The position numbers were made by a program, and so were the translations under genes. From positions 1 to 47,060 of the forward strand of contig MPUH01000539.1 of assembly GCA_001970955.1 (NCBI GenBank): a DNA stretch of 47,060 bases. The letters run 5' to 3'. Under the pieces are notes generated by a model, which did not search any database, had not been told where the DNA came from, and saw only the letters and a list, made by a program, of their open reading frames with translations. This document shows, in pieces, positions 11,901 to 19,575 of this stretch (position 1 is the stretch's first letter; each line of letters opens with the position of its first letter). The stretch is from Stentor coeruleus. Lineage: Eukaryota > Ciliophora > Heterotrichea > Heterotrichida > Stentoridae.

Positions 11901-13261
11901 AGATTTTTACTAATTACTTACAACTAGTGTTTTTAACCGCGCAGTTTAATTTGGACTGGCCTACTTATGTTTTGCAATTGTTTAAAGTACAGAAATCAGC
12001 GGCAACTGTATCTGAACAACTTTTTTCAGTTGACTGCTATATGGATGATGGGAAATCAACTACTTCATCAAACTCCTACTTTTATAAGCTTGGTGTTCTT
12101 TGCTGTCTACCATTTGTTATAGCTTTAGTATCATTAGCTGTATGGCTTACAATTAGTTTTATAAACGGCACCTACAGCTATCTTCGTCGAGAATTTTTTA
12201 CAACAATAGTTGTGCTTTTCTTTTTAGTCTATCCCAATATAGTCAAAGCCATGTTTTTAAACTTCTCATGTGTTTCTGTAGACATGGAAGGGAGCTTTTT
12301 AGATCAAAACACTGCAATAAAATGCTGGACTAGTAATCATACAAAATACTCTCTTATAATTGCATTACCAGGAATTATTGTATGGGCTATAGGGACTCCA
12401 GCTTTGGTTTTATTAAGACTTACTAAACAAAGACGTTTTCTTCATAGAGATGATAATAAAATTATATTCGGCTTTATATATAATGGTTACAAAATATCTC
12501 ATTACTACTGGGAATTCATTATCATGTATAGGAAAATCATTATGATTACAGTATCAGTTTTTATGAGTAATCAACCTACTTTAATTCAAGCTTTAACTGT
12601 TGTGATTGTCTTACTTTTCTCTTTATATTTGCAGTATTCAAGAAATCCTTATTGTTTTACTGAACTTAATCATATGGAATCAGAAGCACTTTTTACTGCT
12701 ACATTGACAATATACTGTGGGCTTTATTATCTTTCTAATGCAATAACTGAAGAACTAAAACTTTTTTTGTTTTTTATTATTATTACTGGGAATTCTTACT
12801 TTATAATATATTGGATTTATTATATGATTCAAGCAATAATTGAATTATCATTAAAGATTTTCCCTCAAATAAGACATTTTCTAAAGAAAGGAGATGCTTT
12901 TGATGATAACTTTTATTCTGAAGACCTAGTACATGAAGGCACTTTCATAAATAAGATGGAAGGGGAAAAAAATTATACATTTATAATGCAAAATCCTAAA
13001 AATAATTATATGGATGTGCCTAGTAGCTTTAAATCTTTAATGCACACTGTAATACTAAATGAGCTAGGCTTAGAATCAGATGTTATAAAGGGATCAGCTT
13101 CAAATTTTAGTGAAGACTCTTTAAAGTCTGAAATAGAACATAAGGAGAATATAAATTATCTTTCTGCGAATTATAGGAAATTTAACTCGAATGAAAATAG
13201 ATCATCAGTATCTTCAGTGAGAACAGAATTAAAAGAGGAACAGAAATTTTTAGATGAATAG
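5978..13261 (+). CDS. Notch-repeat (LNR) / beta-helix / multi-TM giant surface protein (paralogue B)
   Basis: A complete 2427-aa single-exon protein. Residues 1-16 form a signal peptide (MLFLTIFISANLIAA). Residues about 20-305 hold roughly eight Lin-12/Notch-like repeats of the pattern C-x3-C...GDGxCDxxCxxxxCxxDxGDC, the Ca2+-binding LNR module; several repeats lack one or more acidic ligands. A Cys-rich linker (about 330-410) precedes a beta-helix-like ectodomain to about 1815, with recurring 'GGAIY', 'NNSTGNGTA' and 'ISGGGLYL'-type turns. A GCC2/GCC3-like stalk begins at residue 1824. Eight or nine membrane helices span about 1935-2290, including 'FGFIYNGYK' followed by 'YYWEFIIMYRK'. The tail is charged and Ser-rich. 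Receptor or mechanosensory/adhesion role is inference. The start is the first ATG and gives a good signal peptide. Confidence 0.88.
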   Translation: MLFLTIFISANLIAARDLFICDESFCPSSWVGDGWCDSVCMNNGCNYDSQDTFSSTSSERFLYSDCFYDCMDFNCDYYSLGDGTCDSECNNYECGWDLGDCGYCSDGCTIALLENNSCDSQCNNYLCMYDNNGCGWCAEGCFYDDYYDTECQSACNVYNCNYDNYYCLGVCSSYCPSEWIGDSYCDYYCNNADCNYDGGDCDCDTGCNIDIYYESDCRYTNGVIDDPCATANCYFKHYACGWCNAGCFSDNLGDGICNQACNVEDCYYDFGDCGCNVGCSTLYSNGQFAYDGGCKKECLIPECGYNIGVCSDEIAIQSAILNQIIKKSWSKQYDSTQCSGDCIDATSQTYTELNQCSKSDACNSDKCLHCYGNVANTLLNCVKSDGSNCLICDTMMVLDQCVSIVGDCPLGYEEIDITGYFLPLEKWCFVKNEKNSINNYKIFYVSPSESADPGDGSKELPMVSLYYALISVYASYTKIKLDYTKDHYLQVYPKDATSLFITDTKNPLKTSSWYNYEELWIESDDENYRAVVYWTSGMKITPSAKKFYIRNIDFYGTKVLDDTCEHEFCLYCPYTQGSGSVWVDDRNENIKLEDYDKYGKTCNDYSSTILFEFTNSAILENVLFNGFRYQFSSLILVTGSLQLKNVDFQGMQAKASGSIIKITCTSDCINSDFYYETGVVQDLGAGYEDIEFVTTGSFFYGSGYHSATFTDVQFLYNFAFSNLQASTTGSLIYSYNQLGTITISSCNFQYNYVNNLIYIDVSSLVYSDYDIEQGVSVAYNQTHFQLKSTTFSHNYCSNYFIYYYMTKITHNIQIENVQIFDAVVGNNGIVVINNGGALKTSDKVGQIAKVVVGETIEKIEIPSRSVIITSLYITSSKCGGIALQVTTMPNVYINDLIISNIRDGENKDIKAIIDAFHVSNRYLSLQPPDIEIPSLNCTRITSLTDIYYLYMTKIEIFDTGCTTNWGTAGLYIDTISTNLTLDSLYIHDINDISTEPIGCFVKEIDNTYISNLYFDNVTNQDYAVLEFYQVLSVKLDNFTGDSLEAMYSGVNLFTLIEELTVTNVSIYKSISQYGNGGCFGVQASSQGLNITMTDITLSSCHVETGEGAGIYLNSISTGSEVLLKILDIFVLGCYSIDGAAIYISSKVVFNQDVDSGITNLYAADNYAYQGGIISDYHNDGVLVLDNMHFLNNEGLHSGIYCFYSLDVELLNIKNSVFENSTSYEGVFSLRSFVEGSSVIFENITMYNIAAVAFEATKIDITVLNSFFINMYSAVGADNYANVYFENCTIDYIINTVIVVSKNSYFECNNCLIQYCENTIMTVSDSSSINVTSSEISKNSAYSSVLLYATGKATDKKNTLLNSVFMENSAETDGIIYLSNTEAEITGCIFKDNNCTYTDYNGIYSSTSTLYIQNSEFYSQTARYSGGFMYLLSSESIIVSSLFSGGISYENGGAIYANGGTLSILNCEFWLNQAYNYGASLYLDSCDTDITSTLFYENQATTGDAIYATGTKLNILKSEFFNSMTYSSTSAASVALMSKCDLSIYDSQFKDSWGTVGGLYAENTGNAIIENCEFFNLNTIEYGAATFIGGSAEYSVYVKNSTFSYNNSTGNGTAMHIKNVRFEMIDTEISHNNAQISGGGLYLVSPNCATCKFYIKGSSKLVYNSCLKEGGAIKWLDSKPLINETVLIENNTAEYGANLASKATSLNYNKRMLSSTVIGYLTEIPPGQSYGDSINLYLFDPDGNIVKTDSSSQVTLTCADKDVTYFMSGSTTFTAYQGEFSITGFVPNGPPGSSMSILITTSGIEVSSSEPDVSNSVMINVTLRDCINGEAKGTSSCTPCTYGKYLIEPAESCKACPTGGVCSGKDIIISSSGYWRSNLLSEIVYACQISSACTGGDDNYLLGNCSTGYSDILCQSCEVGFSRDTGGKCSKCPDKSTNAVILLAFLVLIVFIAVILVKTTLKSAFAAKALHSIYIKIFTNYLQLVFLTAQFNLDWPTYVLQLFKVQKSAATVSEQLFSVDCYMDDGKSTTSSNSYFYKLGVLCCLPFVIALVSLAVWLTISFINGTYSYLRREFFTTIVVLFFLVYPNIVKAMFLNFSCVSVDMEGSFLDQNTAIKCWTSNHTKYSLIIALPGIIVWAIGTPALVLLRLTKQRRFLHRDDNKIIFGFIYNGYKISHYYWEFIIMYRKIIMITVSVFMSNQPTLIQALTVVIVLLFSLYLQYSRNPYCFTELNHMESEALFTATLTIYCGLYYLSNAITEELKLFLFFIIITGNSYFIIYWIYYMIQAIIELSLKIFPQIRHFLKKGDAFDDNFYSEDLVHEGTFINKMEGEKNYTFIMQNPKNNYMDVPSSFKSLMHTVILNELGLESDVIKGSASNFSEDSLKSEIEHKENINYLSANYRKFNSNENRSSVSSVRTELKEEQKFLDE

Positions 13262-13834
13262 TATTTAGAATAATTTTTAGTCTTTAAAGAAATAGTATTT
13301 AGTAATCGCTTTCAGTTTTGATTTGATTTGAACTTAATCTATACTGATAGTACTAAAATGTTAATCATCTAGGTTTATATGTCTAAGCATTTGTAAGATA
13401 AATAATTGTCTCTTTAATTTAAATAATATGCAAATAGGTTTATTTCTTAATACTACAAATTTTGAAATCATTTATGTTTCTGCTAATCATGGTAATTTTT
13501 ACCTTATTATTTTTTATTGAAGTTATAATGCTTTATAATAACTTTAGCCAATCTTATGCATTTTTTATTTGAACTACCCAATTTTCTAGTATTGCATCAT
13601 ACAAAAATATGCAAAAAACATATTTAATNTTATTTGAACTACCCAATTTTCTAGTATTGCATCATACAAAAATATGCAAAAAACATATTTAATTCTCTTA
13701 TCTATCCATTTAATCTCTAAAAAATCTCCCAGTTGTTAAAAAATCATCCTAGAATTTCATACAAGCATAAAACAAACATCTTAAAATATTTATTATACCA
13801 CATAGTCTTCACATTAAAAAAATTTAATTATTTA
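13262..13834. other. Convergent intergenic region with one N
   Basis: A 573-bp AT-rich spacer between the 3' ends of the plus-strand giant gene and the minus-strand Myb gene. I see no gene. It contains a single undetermined base with flanking 64-bp duplicates, described separately. The true spacer is probably about 65 bp shorter. Confidence 0.6.
13565..13693. repeat. 64-bp direct duplication around a single N
   Basis: Bases 13565-13628 are repeated exactly at 13630-13693, separated only by N at 13629. Two other Ns in the window have the same arrangement. This looks like two contig ends that truly overlap but were joined with an N placeholder instead of being merged. Confidence 0.9.
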
Positions 13835-14527
13835 TTAAGAAAGTAAACTTTGTGAGTCAGTTAATTCAGATTCAAGTTTCTCAATTTGCTCCAATGTTCC
13901 CTGCATAACCGTTTGCAACTCTTCAACTTTTTTATGTAAATACTGAAGATATTCTTCTTTATTCTGTTCCTGGATGCTACTTGAATCAATATCCATCGAC
14001 TGCCTCTGACTATCAGCCTTAGGTGCAAGTCTATCTTTAAGCATATCAAGGTCTCTCTGATTCAAAACAGGTAAAATACTATTAAAAAACCTTCTTTTTA
14101 TAGAACTTGGGGCTCTTCCTTGCATATATTTCCCAATATTTTCCCATTCATACCCAAATTCCAAAACTAAAGTTTTCAGTACTATATCTTCTTCTTCAGT
14201 CCAAGGACTTTGTTTTGTATTTGGATCTAGTTTATTTTTCCATCTTCTAGCTAACTGAGCAGCAGTCTTATCATTAAACCTTTCTGCAATTGTATCCCAA
14301 TCACAATTATATTTATCAGCAAGTTTGATTAGTTTTCTATCATCTTCTTTACTCCAATAATGTGTTATTTTTTTTTCTTTCTCATAAAGCATACGCTTTT
14401 GTGGGTCTGGCTCCGCAGGTTTATACACAGGCTGGTCTCCAAGGCAACAAAGTCCACAAAATTTCCAAGGACTTTCTGCAGGTTTCCAGTACCCTTCAGA
14501 TGATTTGACTACATCATTCCAATTCAT
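13835..14527 (-). CDS. Two-repeat Myb/SANT DNA-binding protein
   Basis: A 230-aa protein with two adjacent Myb repeats. Repeat 1 (about 55-101) has W58, W77 and W96 in register with helix-turn-helix residues 'KTAAQLARRWKNKL'. Repeat 2 (about 107-153) has W109 and W128, with Phe at the third aromatic position in 'SSIKRRFFNS'. This is the animal/plant/protist Myb R2R3-type arrangement, so a nuclear sequence-specific transcription factor is likely; a CDC5- or SNAPc-like role cannot be excluded. The N-terminus has a small Cys cluster 'FCGLCCLGD' (24-31). The C-terminus (about 190-230) is a short coiled coil, suggesting dimerisation. Transcribed away from the RRM gene end, 124 bp apart. Confidence 0.85.
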   Translation of the reverse strand: MNWNDVVKSSEGYWKPAESPWKFCGLCCLGDQPVYKPAEPDPQKRMLYEKEKKITHYWSKEDDRKLIKLADKYNCDWDTIAERFNDKTAAQLARRWKNKLDPNTKQSPWTEEEDIVLKTLVLEFGYEWENIGKYMQGRAPSSIKRRFFNSILPVLNQRDLDMLKDRLAPKADSQRQSMDIDSSSIQEQNKEEYLQYLHKKVEELQTVMQGTLEQIEKLESELTDSQSLLS

Positions 14528-14651
14528 TTTTATTACAATAATTTTTATAAGTTTAATAGCCAGGCTAAGAAATTTAAGCTAGAGGAGGACATTTTTTAGA
14601 TTATACTAGAAATATGCATTTTTTAACGGAATATTTATTGAGATTATTTTT

Positions 14652-15347
14652 CTAAAGTTGTTTATGGATGTTGAAGCTACTTTGAGTTCTGCGTGATTTT
14701 TGAAATGGTTTATGATTGGGTTTAACTTTTACACTAATGATTGAAGGATCAATATCGGATATTTTTTTTATGTTTTCTTCGCATTGATCATGATTTTGCT
14801 GCCGGAAATTGAAAGGCTTGGTTGGAGCTTCTGATGGGACTTTTTTAAATGTTTGGTGTTTTAAAGGGGGGTTGATAGGTGTAGGGAAATTTTTGATTAT
14901 GTTCTGACGTCTTGGAGTATTATGGAATTTATTATCACTTAAGACATTTGGTATATTTTTGACGCTTTTGTGCTTAGATCTTAGGTGGTGAGGTTCAGAA
15001 TCCAGAATCTTGATTTCAAGAGGACGTCCTAAATACTCTTGGCCTGAGAGCCTAAATAATTTATAAGCCAATTCTAAAGAATTGACTACAACCTTTGCAC
15101 TTCCTTTAAACATTATTTTTTTGAAATTTCTTATTATAAACACTTGGGAATTCACTTTTTCGGTAAACCACGATGATATTTCTTGATCTGAGTGGCAATT
15201 AAATGAAATGTTTTTAATAAATAGCGAGATTGGGGCTTTTAAATTTTTGTACTTCATAATAAAAGCATTGAAATCTAAAGCTGATTCAATGGATATATCT
15301 ACTTCTTCTTCACTAGAACTAATATCAGCCCAGCGCTTTTTCTCCAT
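14652..15347 (-). CDS. RRM-domain RNA-binding protein
   Basis: A 231-aa protein with one RNA-recognition motif at about residues 38-117. RNP2 is 'LFIKNI' (42-47), and RNP1 is 'FKGSAKVVV' (80-88), which keeps only one of the usual aromatic residues. The end 'LSGQEYLGRPLEIKIL' (100-115) is the classic last helix and strand. The order of elements, with 'KxW(A)DI' at the N-terminus and 'L.GR.L.I' at the end, resembles eIF4B/eIF4H-type RRMs, but this is only suggestive. The C-terminal half is basic, rich in Pro, Asn, His and Lys, and disordered. It lies on the same strand as the Myb gene. RNA binding is well supported; the target is unknown. Confidence 0.7.
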   Translation of the reverse strand: MEKKRWADISSSEEEVDISIESALDFNAFIMKYKNLKAPISLFIKNISFNCHSDQEISSWFTEKVNSQVFIIRNFKKIMFKGSAKVVVNSLELAYKLFRLSGQEYLGRPLEIKILDSEPHHLRSKHKSVKNIPNVLSDNKFHNTPRRQNIIKNFPTPINPPLKHQTFKKVPSEAPTKPFNFRQQNHDQCEENIKKISDIDPSIISVKVKPNHKPFQKSRRTQSSFNIHKQL

Positions 15348-15788
15348 TATTATTATCGGAATTATAATAGTAAAATGTTTTAATTTATTCTCATTCAGAT
15401 TAATAGATTTCTATATGTTTCAATATATAAAGTATTTGTAAATTGAAATGGATCAAGTTTTACTTAAAGTTAGACATACTTGAAGAATAATTTAAGAAAA
15501 CTCAATGTGTTGAAATAATAAAAGTTCATTATAATGATCATTTTTATTCCAAGAGTATAATAATCTAATATTTATTAGCTATTATTGAAAAAAATCATCT
15601 TTTGGAATAAGATTATTCTATAGTATTAATGCTAATGATAATTGTAATTGTCTTTATATTCACTGTAAAGTTAATTTTAATCATTTTTAAATTGTATGTA
15701 GAAAATGTTTTTAAACTTAGAATTCCTATAGTAAATACAGTTTTCAGCTAATTAATAAATATATATATTATTTTTTCATTCTTCTTTA
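15348..15788. other. Intergenic spacer
   Basis: 441 bp of AT-rich DNA between two minus-strand genes; it holds the 3' flank of the coiled-coil gene and the 5' flank of the RRM gene. I see no gene, RNA or repeat. Confidence 0.6.
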
Positions 15789-16760
15789 TTAAGTTATTTT
15801 ATACTCTAGATAATACCAAAAAAAGAAATTAATTAAGAAAAATATGAATGATACTACGGATATGTATACATAAGGCCAATAGTCTTTTTTAACTGGAGTT
15901 GAAAGAAGAAGTATTTTCTGCTTGTAATACGAAATATTCTGTTGAGTTATCATTCTTTTCTGTGTTAGTTTGCTAATCTTATAATCATAATAAGGATGAT
16001 TAGCTCTCACTTTCTCCTCAACAACTTCTGTTTTTACAATATTCTTAGCATTTAACCCTATATAGTTAAACTCTTTGGCCTCTTCTTGAAACATAGTTTT
16101 CTTATCCAACCTCTCCAAAACAGCTTTTTTCTTCTGAATTTCAATAATCAAATCGTTCAAGTTCTCATCCAAAATCTTCAATTCCTGTACTTTCTGTCTT
16201 TTTTCAAACAGCAACGTAGCATGTCTATATTCCATAGAAAACACTTTCTGATTATCCATTTCAATTTCTTCAATTTTCTTATCAATTCTTCTTTCATCAA
16301 TTATATTTTTATGAATCAAATCCCCAAGTTTTTCATTCTGTGCATTTTCTCCATATTCATCAACAAATTTCTTAAACTCCTGCATTTGTATATCAAAACC
16401 AATAATCTCTTTTTCTAATTTATTCCTCTCCATCTCTAAAGCATTTCTATTCTGCAACTCCTTCATACACTCTTCTTTAATTTCCTCAGATTTTTTTATC
16501 ACATCAACAATTTCTGTATCTTTTCTTTTAATATCCAACTCTAATTCACTTTTTTCTATAAGCTTTTGTGTGTATAGCAATTTTAAATTGTCAATCGCCA
16601 TATCTTCTATACGAAATTGGATTTTCTTCAGTACATCTTCATGAGTTTTTGCTATGCCCGCTACTTTTTGATTTTCTTCATCAAGTTCTTGGGTTTCTTT
16701 TTCAAATTCAACAAGTTTCTTTTGTAATGCACATAAATCCATTGGCAAGTACTTGTCCAT
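15789..16760 (-). CDS. Tail-anchored coiled-coil protein
   Basis: A 323-aa protein that is almost wholly charged heptad-like helix from residue 8 to about 220 (long runs rich in Glu, Lys and Leu), followed by a basic linker and a single hydrophobic segment at the extreme C-terminus ('VYISVVSFIFFLINFFFWYY', about 299-318). That is the layout of a tail-anchored protein inserted post-translationally, with the coiled coil in the cytosol, as in SNARE-like, tether or golgin-type proteins. No SNARE or other named motif is clear, so no function is assigned. Its start codon is only 37 bp from the divergently transcribed bL35m gene, implying very short 5' UTRs or a shared promoter. Confidence 0.75.
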   Translation of the reverse strand: MDKYLPMDLCALQKKLVEFEKETQELDEENQKVAGIAKTHEDVLKKIQFRIEDMAIDNLKLLYTQKLIEKSELELDIKRKDTEIVDVIKKSEEIKEECMKELQNRNALEMERNKLEKEIIGFDIQMQEFKKFVDEYGENAQNEKLGDLIHKNIIDERRIDKKIEEIEMDNQKVFSMEYRHATLLFEKRQKVQELKILDENLNDLIIEIQKKKAVLERLDKKTMFQEEAKEFNYIGLNAKNIVKTEVVEEKVRANHPYYDYKISKLTQKRMITQQNISYYKQKILLLSTPVKKDYWPYVYISVVSFIFFLINFFFWYYLEYKIT

Positions 16761-16797
16761 ATTATTTATTTGTTTTTGATGTTGTTAGATATAATAG
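16761..16797. promoter_or_regulatory. 37-bp bidirectional promoter
   Basis: Only 37 bp separate the start codons of the minus-strand coiled-coil gene and the plus-strand bL35m gene. Any shared promoter core and both 5' UTRs must fit here or overlap the coding sequences. I see no distinct TATA-like element beyond general AT richness. Confidence 0.5.
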
Positions 16798-17058
16798 ATG
16801 GCGAGTGTCTTTAGAGCTTTTGCTTCGTATTATAAGATGAAAACACATTCTGGACTGAAAAAAAGGATTAAAATTACTGGGACAGTATGGGATAAACATT
16901 TTAATTACTATCCTATAGGCAAGAGGCATTTAAATGAATGTAAAAGTCAGATTAATTTATCGAGAAAGAAAAGCATACAAGAATTTAAGGCTTTTGGTGA
17001 TGTTAGAAGATTGAAAAGACTTATGCCTTATTGGAACTTTTCTAAGTATAATGGATAG
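16798..17058 (+). CDS. Mitochondrial large-subunit ribosomal protein bL35m
   Basis: An 86-aa basic protein. Residues 13-24 ('KMKTHSGLKKRI') match the conserved N-terminal signature of bacterial L35 ('KMKTHxGxxKRFKxTG'), continuing with 'KITGTVW'. The C-terminal 'VRRLKRLMPYWN' (70-81) matches the family's terminal 'xRIKxxLPY'. Length is close to bacterial L35 plus a short N-terminal extension (MASVFRAFASYY) that would serve as mitochondrial targeting peptide. It should sit in the mitoribosomal large subunit. The central segment is divergent from bacterial L35, as usual in ciliate mitoribosomes. ATG at 16798 is the only reasonable start. Confidence 0.8.
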   Translation: MASVFRAFASYYKMKTHSGLKKRIKITGTVWDKHFNYYPIGKRHLNECKSQINLSRKKSIQEFKAFGDVRRLKRLMPYWNFSKYNG

Positions 17059-18089
17059 TTAGTTTTTTTAATTGTTTTTTTTTTGGATGAAGGTGTTAGG
17101 GAGTTTGGATGAAAAGTATGAAGTGAGGATTTTATGAGATTATGGGTAAGGCGATTGATGTGAATAGGTTTTATGTATGAAAAAAGATGCTAAAGAAAAA
17201 AAGTTTGTTATGTTTACAGATTTATTAGGTTGGGGGGAGTGAGTTTTGGTTTCTGATTTATTTTGATTGGGTTTGAGATGTTGATAAGTTTTTATAGCGA
17301 TAGTTGTTGGAGGGATAATTGAGGTTACAGAGTATTTATGTTTAGAATAGATTACTATGGTAAAAATTATAATAATTTTTTATGATTTTTTTAAAAGAAC
17401 TTATTTTGCTTTTGGGTAGTTGCGCATTGAAAAGTTTTAAGATTAAAATTATGGTTGGTGATTGGATTAAAGTTTTAACTTGTCGGTGTTGTGCTTTGTG
17501 GTTAGATGATTGAGGAATATAGTTTATGTTTGAAATTTGCTTATGGTGGCTTATTTTTTTTTTCTATTAGAGAAAAATTTCATGAAATTTAAAGGAAAGT
17601 AGTGAGTTGGTTGATAATATAAGTTTGGTTTTTATGAAAAAAACCCTGATTTTTGTGCTAAAAGTGAGTATTTTATGATAAAGCTCAGTTTTTAAGCTAA
17701 ACTAGTTATTTTCAAGAGCTTTCAATTAGGTCTATTCAAAAAGATTATTTTATAATAACAAACTGATATTTAATGTAAATTTCTTATATTATTACTACTA
17801 TATTAAACTAAATCTATAAGTATTACAATTTCCAACCTCTTACACACCACATGCCATCATAAACCTTCCAGTTTTCATACCTTTCCAAAAACACCCCAAT
17901 CCACCTCACATTCTAGCTAAAACCTCCAGTTTTTTTTCCCAACTCATAATCCTTTCNTTCATATTCTAGCTAAAACCTCCAGTTTTTTTTCCCAACTCAT
18001 AATCCTCTCTTAACCATAATACTTCCATCCTCTCAATGCTATTCTTCAAACTAACATATTTTCCGTTAGTAATTTAAATATTTCAAAAT
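17059..18089. other. Intergenic region with base-skew switch and one N
   Basis: A 1.03-kb spacer between two plus-strand genes with no gene that I can see. The left half is G/T-rich on the plus strand: in 17101-17340 I count 71 G and 6 C. The right half is C/A-rich: line 17821-17880 has 20 C and 2 G. The switch falls near 17,650-17,810. It also contains N at 17957 with a flanking duplication. Confidence 0.6.
17910..18009. repeat. 47-bp direct duplication around a single N
   Basis: Bases 17910-17956 are repeated at 17963-18009 with one difference near the right end (CCTTTC versus CCTCTC). The N is at 17957. Same pattern as the other two Ns, so probably an unmerged contig overlap; the 5' flank of the cyclin gene is likely about 50 bp shorter than shown. 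Confidence 0.85.
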
Positions 18090-19001
18090 ATGAGTACAAC
18101 ACTACAACAAGAACTAGAAAATAAAGAAAACATTCCCCCAGAAAACAAACCACGTCCCTCAATCCCCCGAGATCGGACATTCGGTAACGATCTAACAAAA
18201 GCCCTTTCATACTCTCGTGAACTTTCAAACGACCCTCAATTACTAGATTATTATTCAGATGAAATATACCAACACCTAAAATCAATCGAATCATTAAATC
18301 GTGCAAAATTCGGCTTTATGAAATTTCAATCAGACATAACTGAGAAAATGAGATCTGTGTTATTAGATTGGCTTGTAGAAGTTCATCATAAATTCAAACT
18401 TACAACAGAAACTCTTTTTCTAACAGTCAATCTTATAGACAGATACCTTGAAAAAATACCTATAAGTAGATCACGTTTACAATTAATAGGTGTATCAGCT
18501 TTTCTTATAGCAAGTAAATATGAAGATATTTACCCACCTGAAATAAGAGATTTGGTTTATATAACAGATAATGCTTTTACTAATAAAGAAATTTTACAAG
18601 GGGAAATTGAGATATTGAAAAAATTAGAATATAATATTACAGTTCCAAGTGCTTTTAGGTTTTTAGAAAGATTATCAAGAGTTGCAGGATGCTCTGAACA
18701 ACAATATGCTTTATCGAGATATCTTCAAGAATTAGCTCTTGTGGATTATAAAATGATTAAGTATTCGTATTCGAATTTGGCAGCCGCAGCGATTTATTTG
18801 ATGTTTAAGATTAAAAATATTAAACCTGAGTGGACTAATGATTTGAGGAGAGCTTCTGGGTATACAGAGGATCAATTGAAAGCTTGTGCAAGAGATATGT
18901 GCATGCTATTTCAGAATGCTAATAAATCAAGTTTGAAAGGAGTGAAAAACAAGTTCTCAAGTGCACAGTTTTTCCATGTGGCGAATACTCCTATTTTATA
19001 A
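18090..19001 (+). CDS. Mitotic-type (A/B) cyclin
   Basis: A 303-aa cyclin with both cyclin-box halves. 'MRSVLLDWLVEVHHKFKL' (87-104) is the A/B-type core, with the conserved Arg and Asp. 'LIGVSAFLIASKYEDIYPPE' (132-151) holds the Lys-Glu pair that contacts the CDK. The C-terminal cyclin fold runs about 180-285. A KEN box at residues 12-14 ('NKENIPP') is a predicted APC/C-Cdh1 degron; a canonical RxxLxxxxN destruction box is not evident (nearest is 'RDRTFGNDL', 28-36). It would activate a cyclin-dependent kinase in cell-cycle control. The N-terminus is short for a B-type cyclin. A/B assignment is by core similarity only. Confidence 0.92.
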   Translation: MSTTLQQELENKENIPPENKPRPSIPRDRTFGNDLTKALSYSRELSNDPQLLDYYSDEIYQHLKSIESLNRAKFGFMKFQSDITEKMRSVLLDWLVEVHHKFKLTTETLFLTVNLIDRYLEKIPISRSRLQLIGVSAFLIASKYEDIYPPEIRDLVYITDNAFTNKEILQGEIEILKKLEYNITVPSAFRFLERLSRVAGCSEQQYALSRYLQELALVDYKMIKYSYSNLAAAAIYLMFKIKNIKPEWTNDLRRASGYTEDQLKACARDMCMLFQNANKSSLKGVKNKFSSAQFFHVANTPIL

Positions 19002-19209
19002 TTTATAAATGTTTGATTTTAGATTATGGATGAAATTTGTGATTGGGTATAGGTTAAAGGTAAAAATATGATTGAAAGGAATATAGATTTTAATGTAGTC
19101 ATGAAATCGAAATGAAGCGAGCATAGATTATGAATTCTGTTGTGAATAAAACACGGTTCACAGATTATTATTGAAGTATCAGAAATCTCATGAATGTATT
19201 ACTAGCTAG

Positions 19210-19575
19210 TTATACTTTGCCTATGACTCTAACCATGACAGCATGTTCTTGTGGTGGGGCATACATGTTTCCAGATGTCCTTATCATACTCATCAAAAAG
19301 AAGTCATCTTCATGGCATTCCTCAGTGCATTTGGCAGTGAAAATCTGGAATTCAATATTGTCCTCAAGCAAAATGTCTCCAGTAAGATTTTCAAATACAA
19401 GTCGTGGCTCATATCTGCTTGGAACCCAAATGATCCCATACTCAGAATTTGAAGATATTTTCATCTTAGCATAACCATTGACTGGTATAAGAACCATGTC
19501 TGATTTATCAAGGTTATAAACAATCTCACTTGATAAGGCTATTCCAACAATCAATACTAAGCATAAGTATTTCAT
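19210..19575 (-). CDS. Small secreted protein, possible chagasin-like (I42) fold
   Basis: A 121-aa protein with a clear signal peptide (MKYLCLVLIVGIALS, residues 1-15). The mature part is about 105 aa of alternating beta-strands. The layout suggests chagasin/I42 inhibitors of papain-type cysteine proteases: 'SNSEYGIIW' (42-50) sits where the family has 'NPTTGYxW', then a strand pair, then 'EFQIFTAK' (75-82), 'FFLMSMIRT' (92-100) where the family has 'LxYxRPW', and a final strand 'AVMVRVIG' (112-119). The central GxGG loop and the RPW motif are not preserved, so inhibitory activity is doubtful. Two cysteines (83 and 87) could form a disulfide. Other small beta-sandwich secreted proteins are possible. 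Confidence 0.6.
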   Translation of the reverse strand: MKYLCLVLIVGIALSSEIVYNLDKSDMVLIPVNGYAKMKISSNSEYGIIWVPSRYEPRLVFENLTGDILLEDNIEFQIFTAKCTEECHEDDFFLMSMIRTSGNMYAPPQEHAVMVRVIGKV

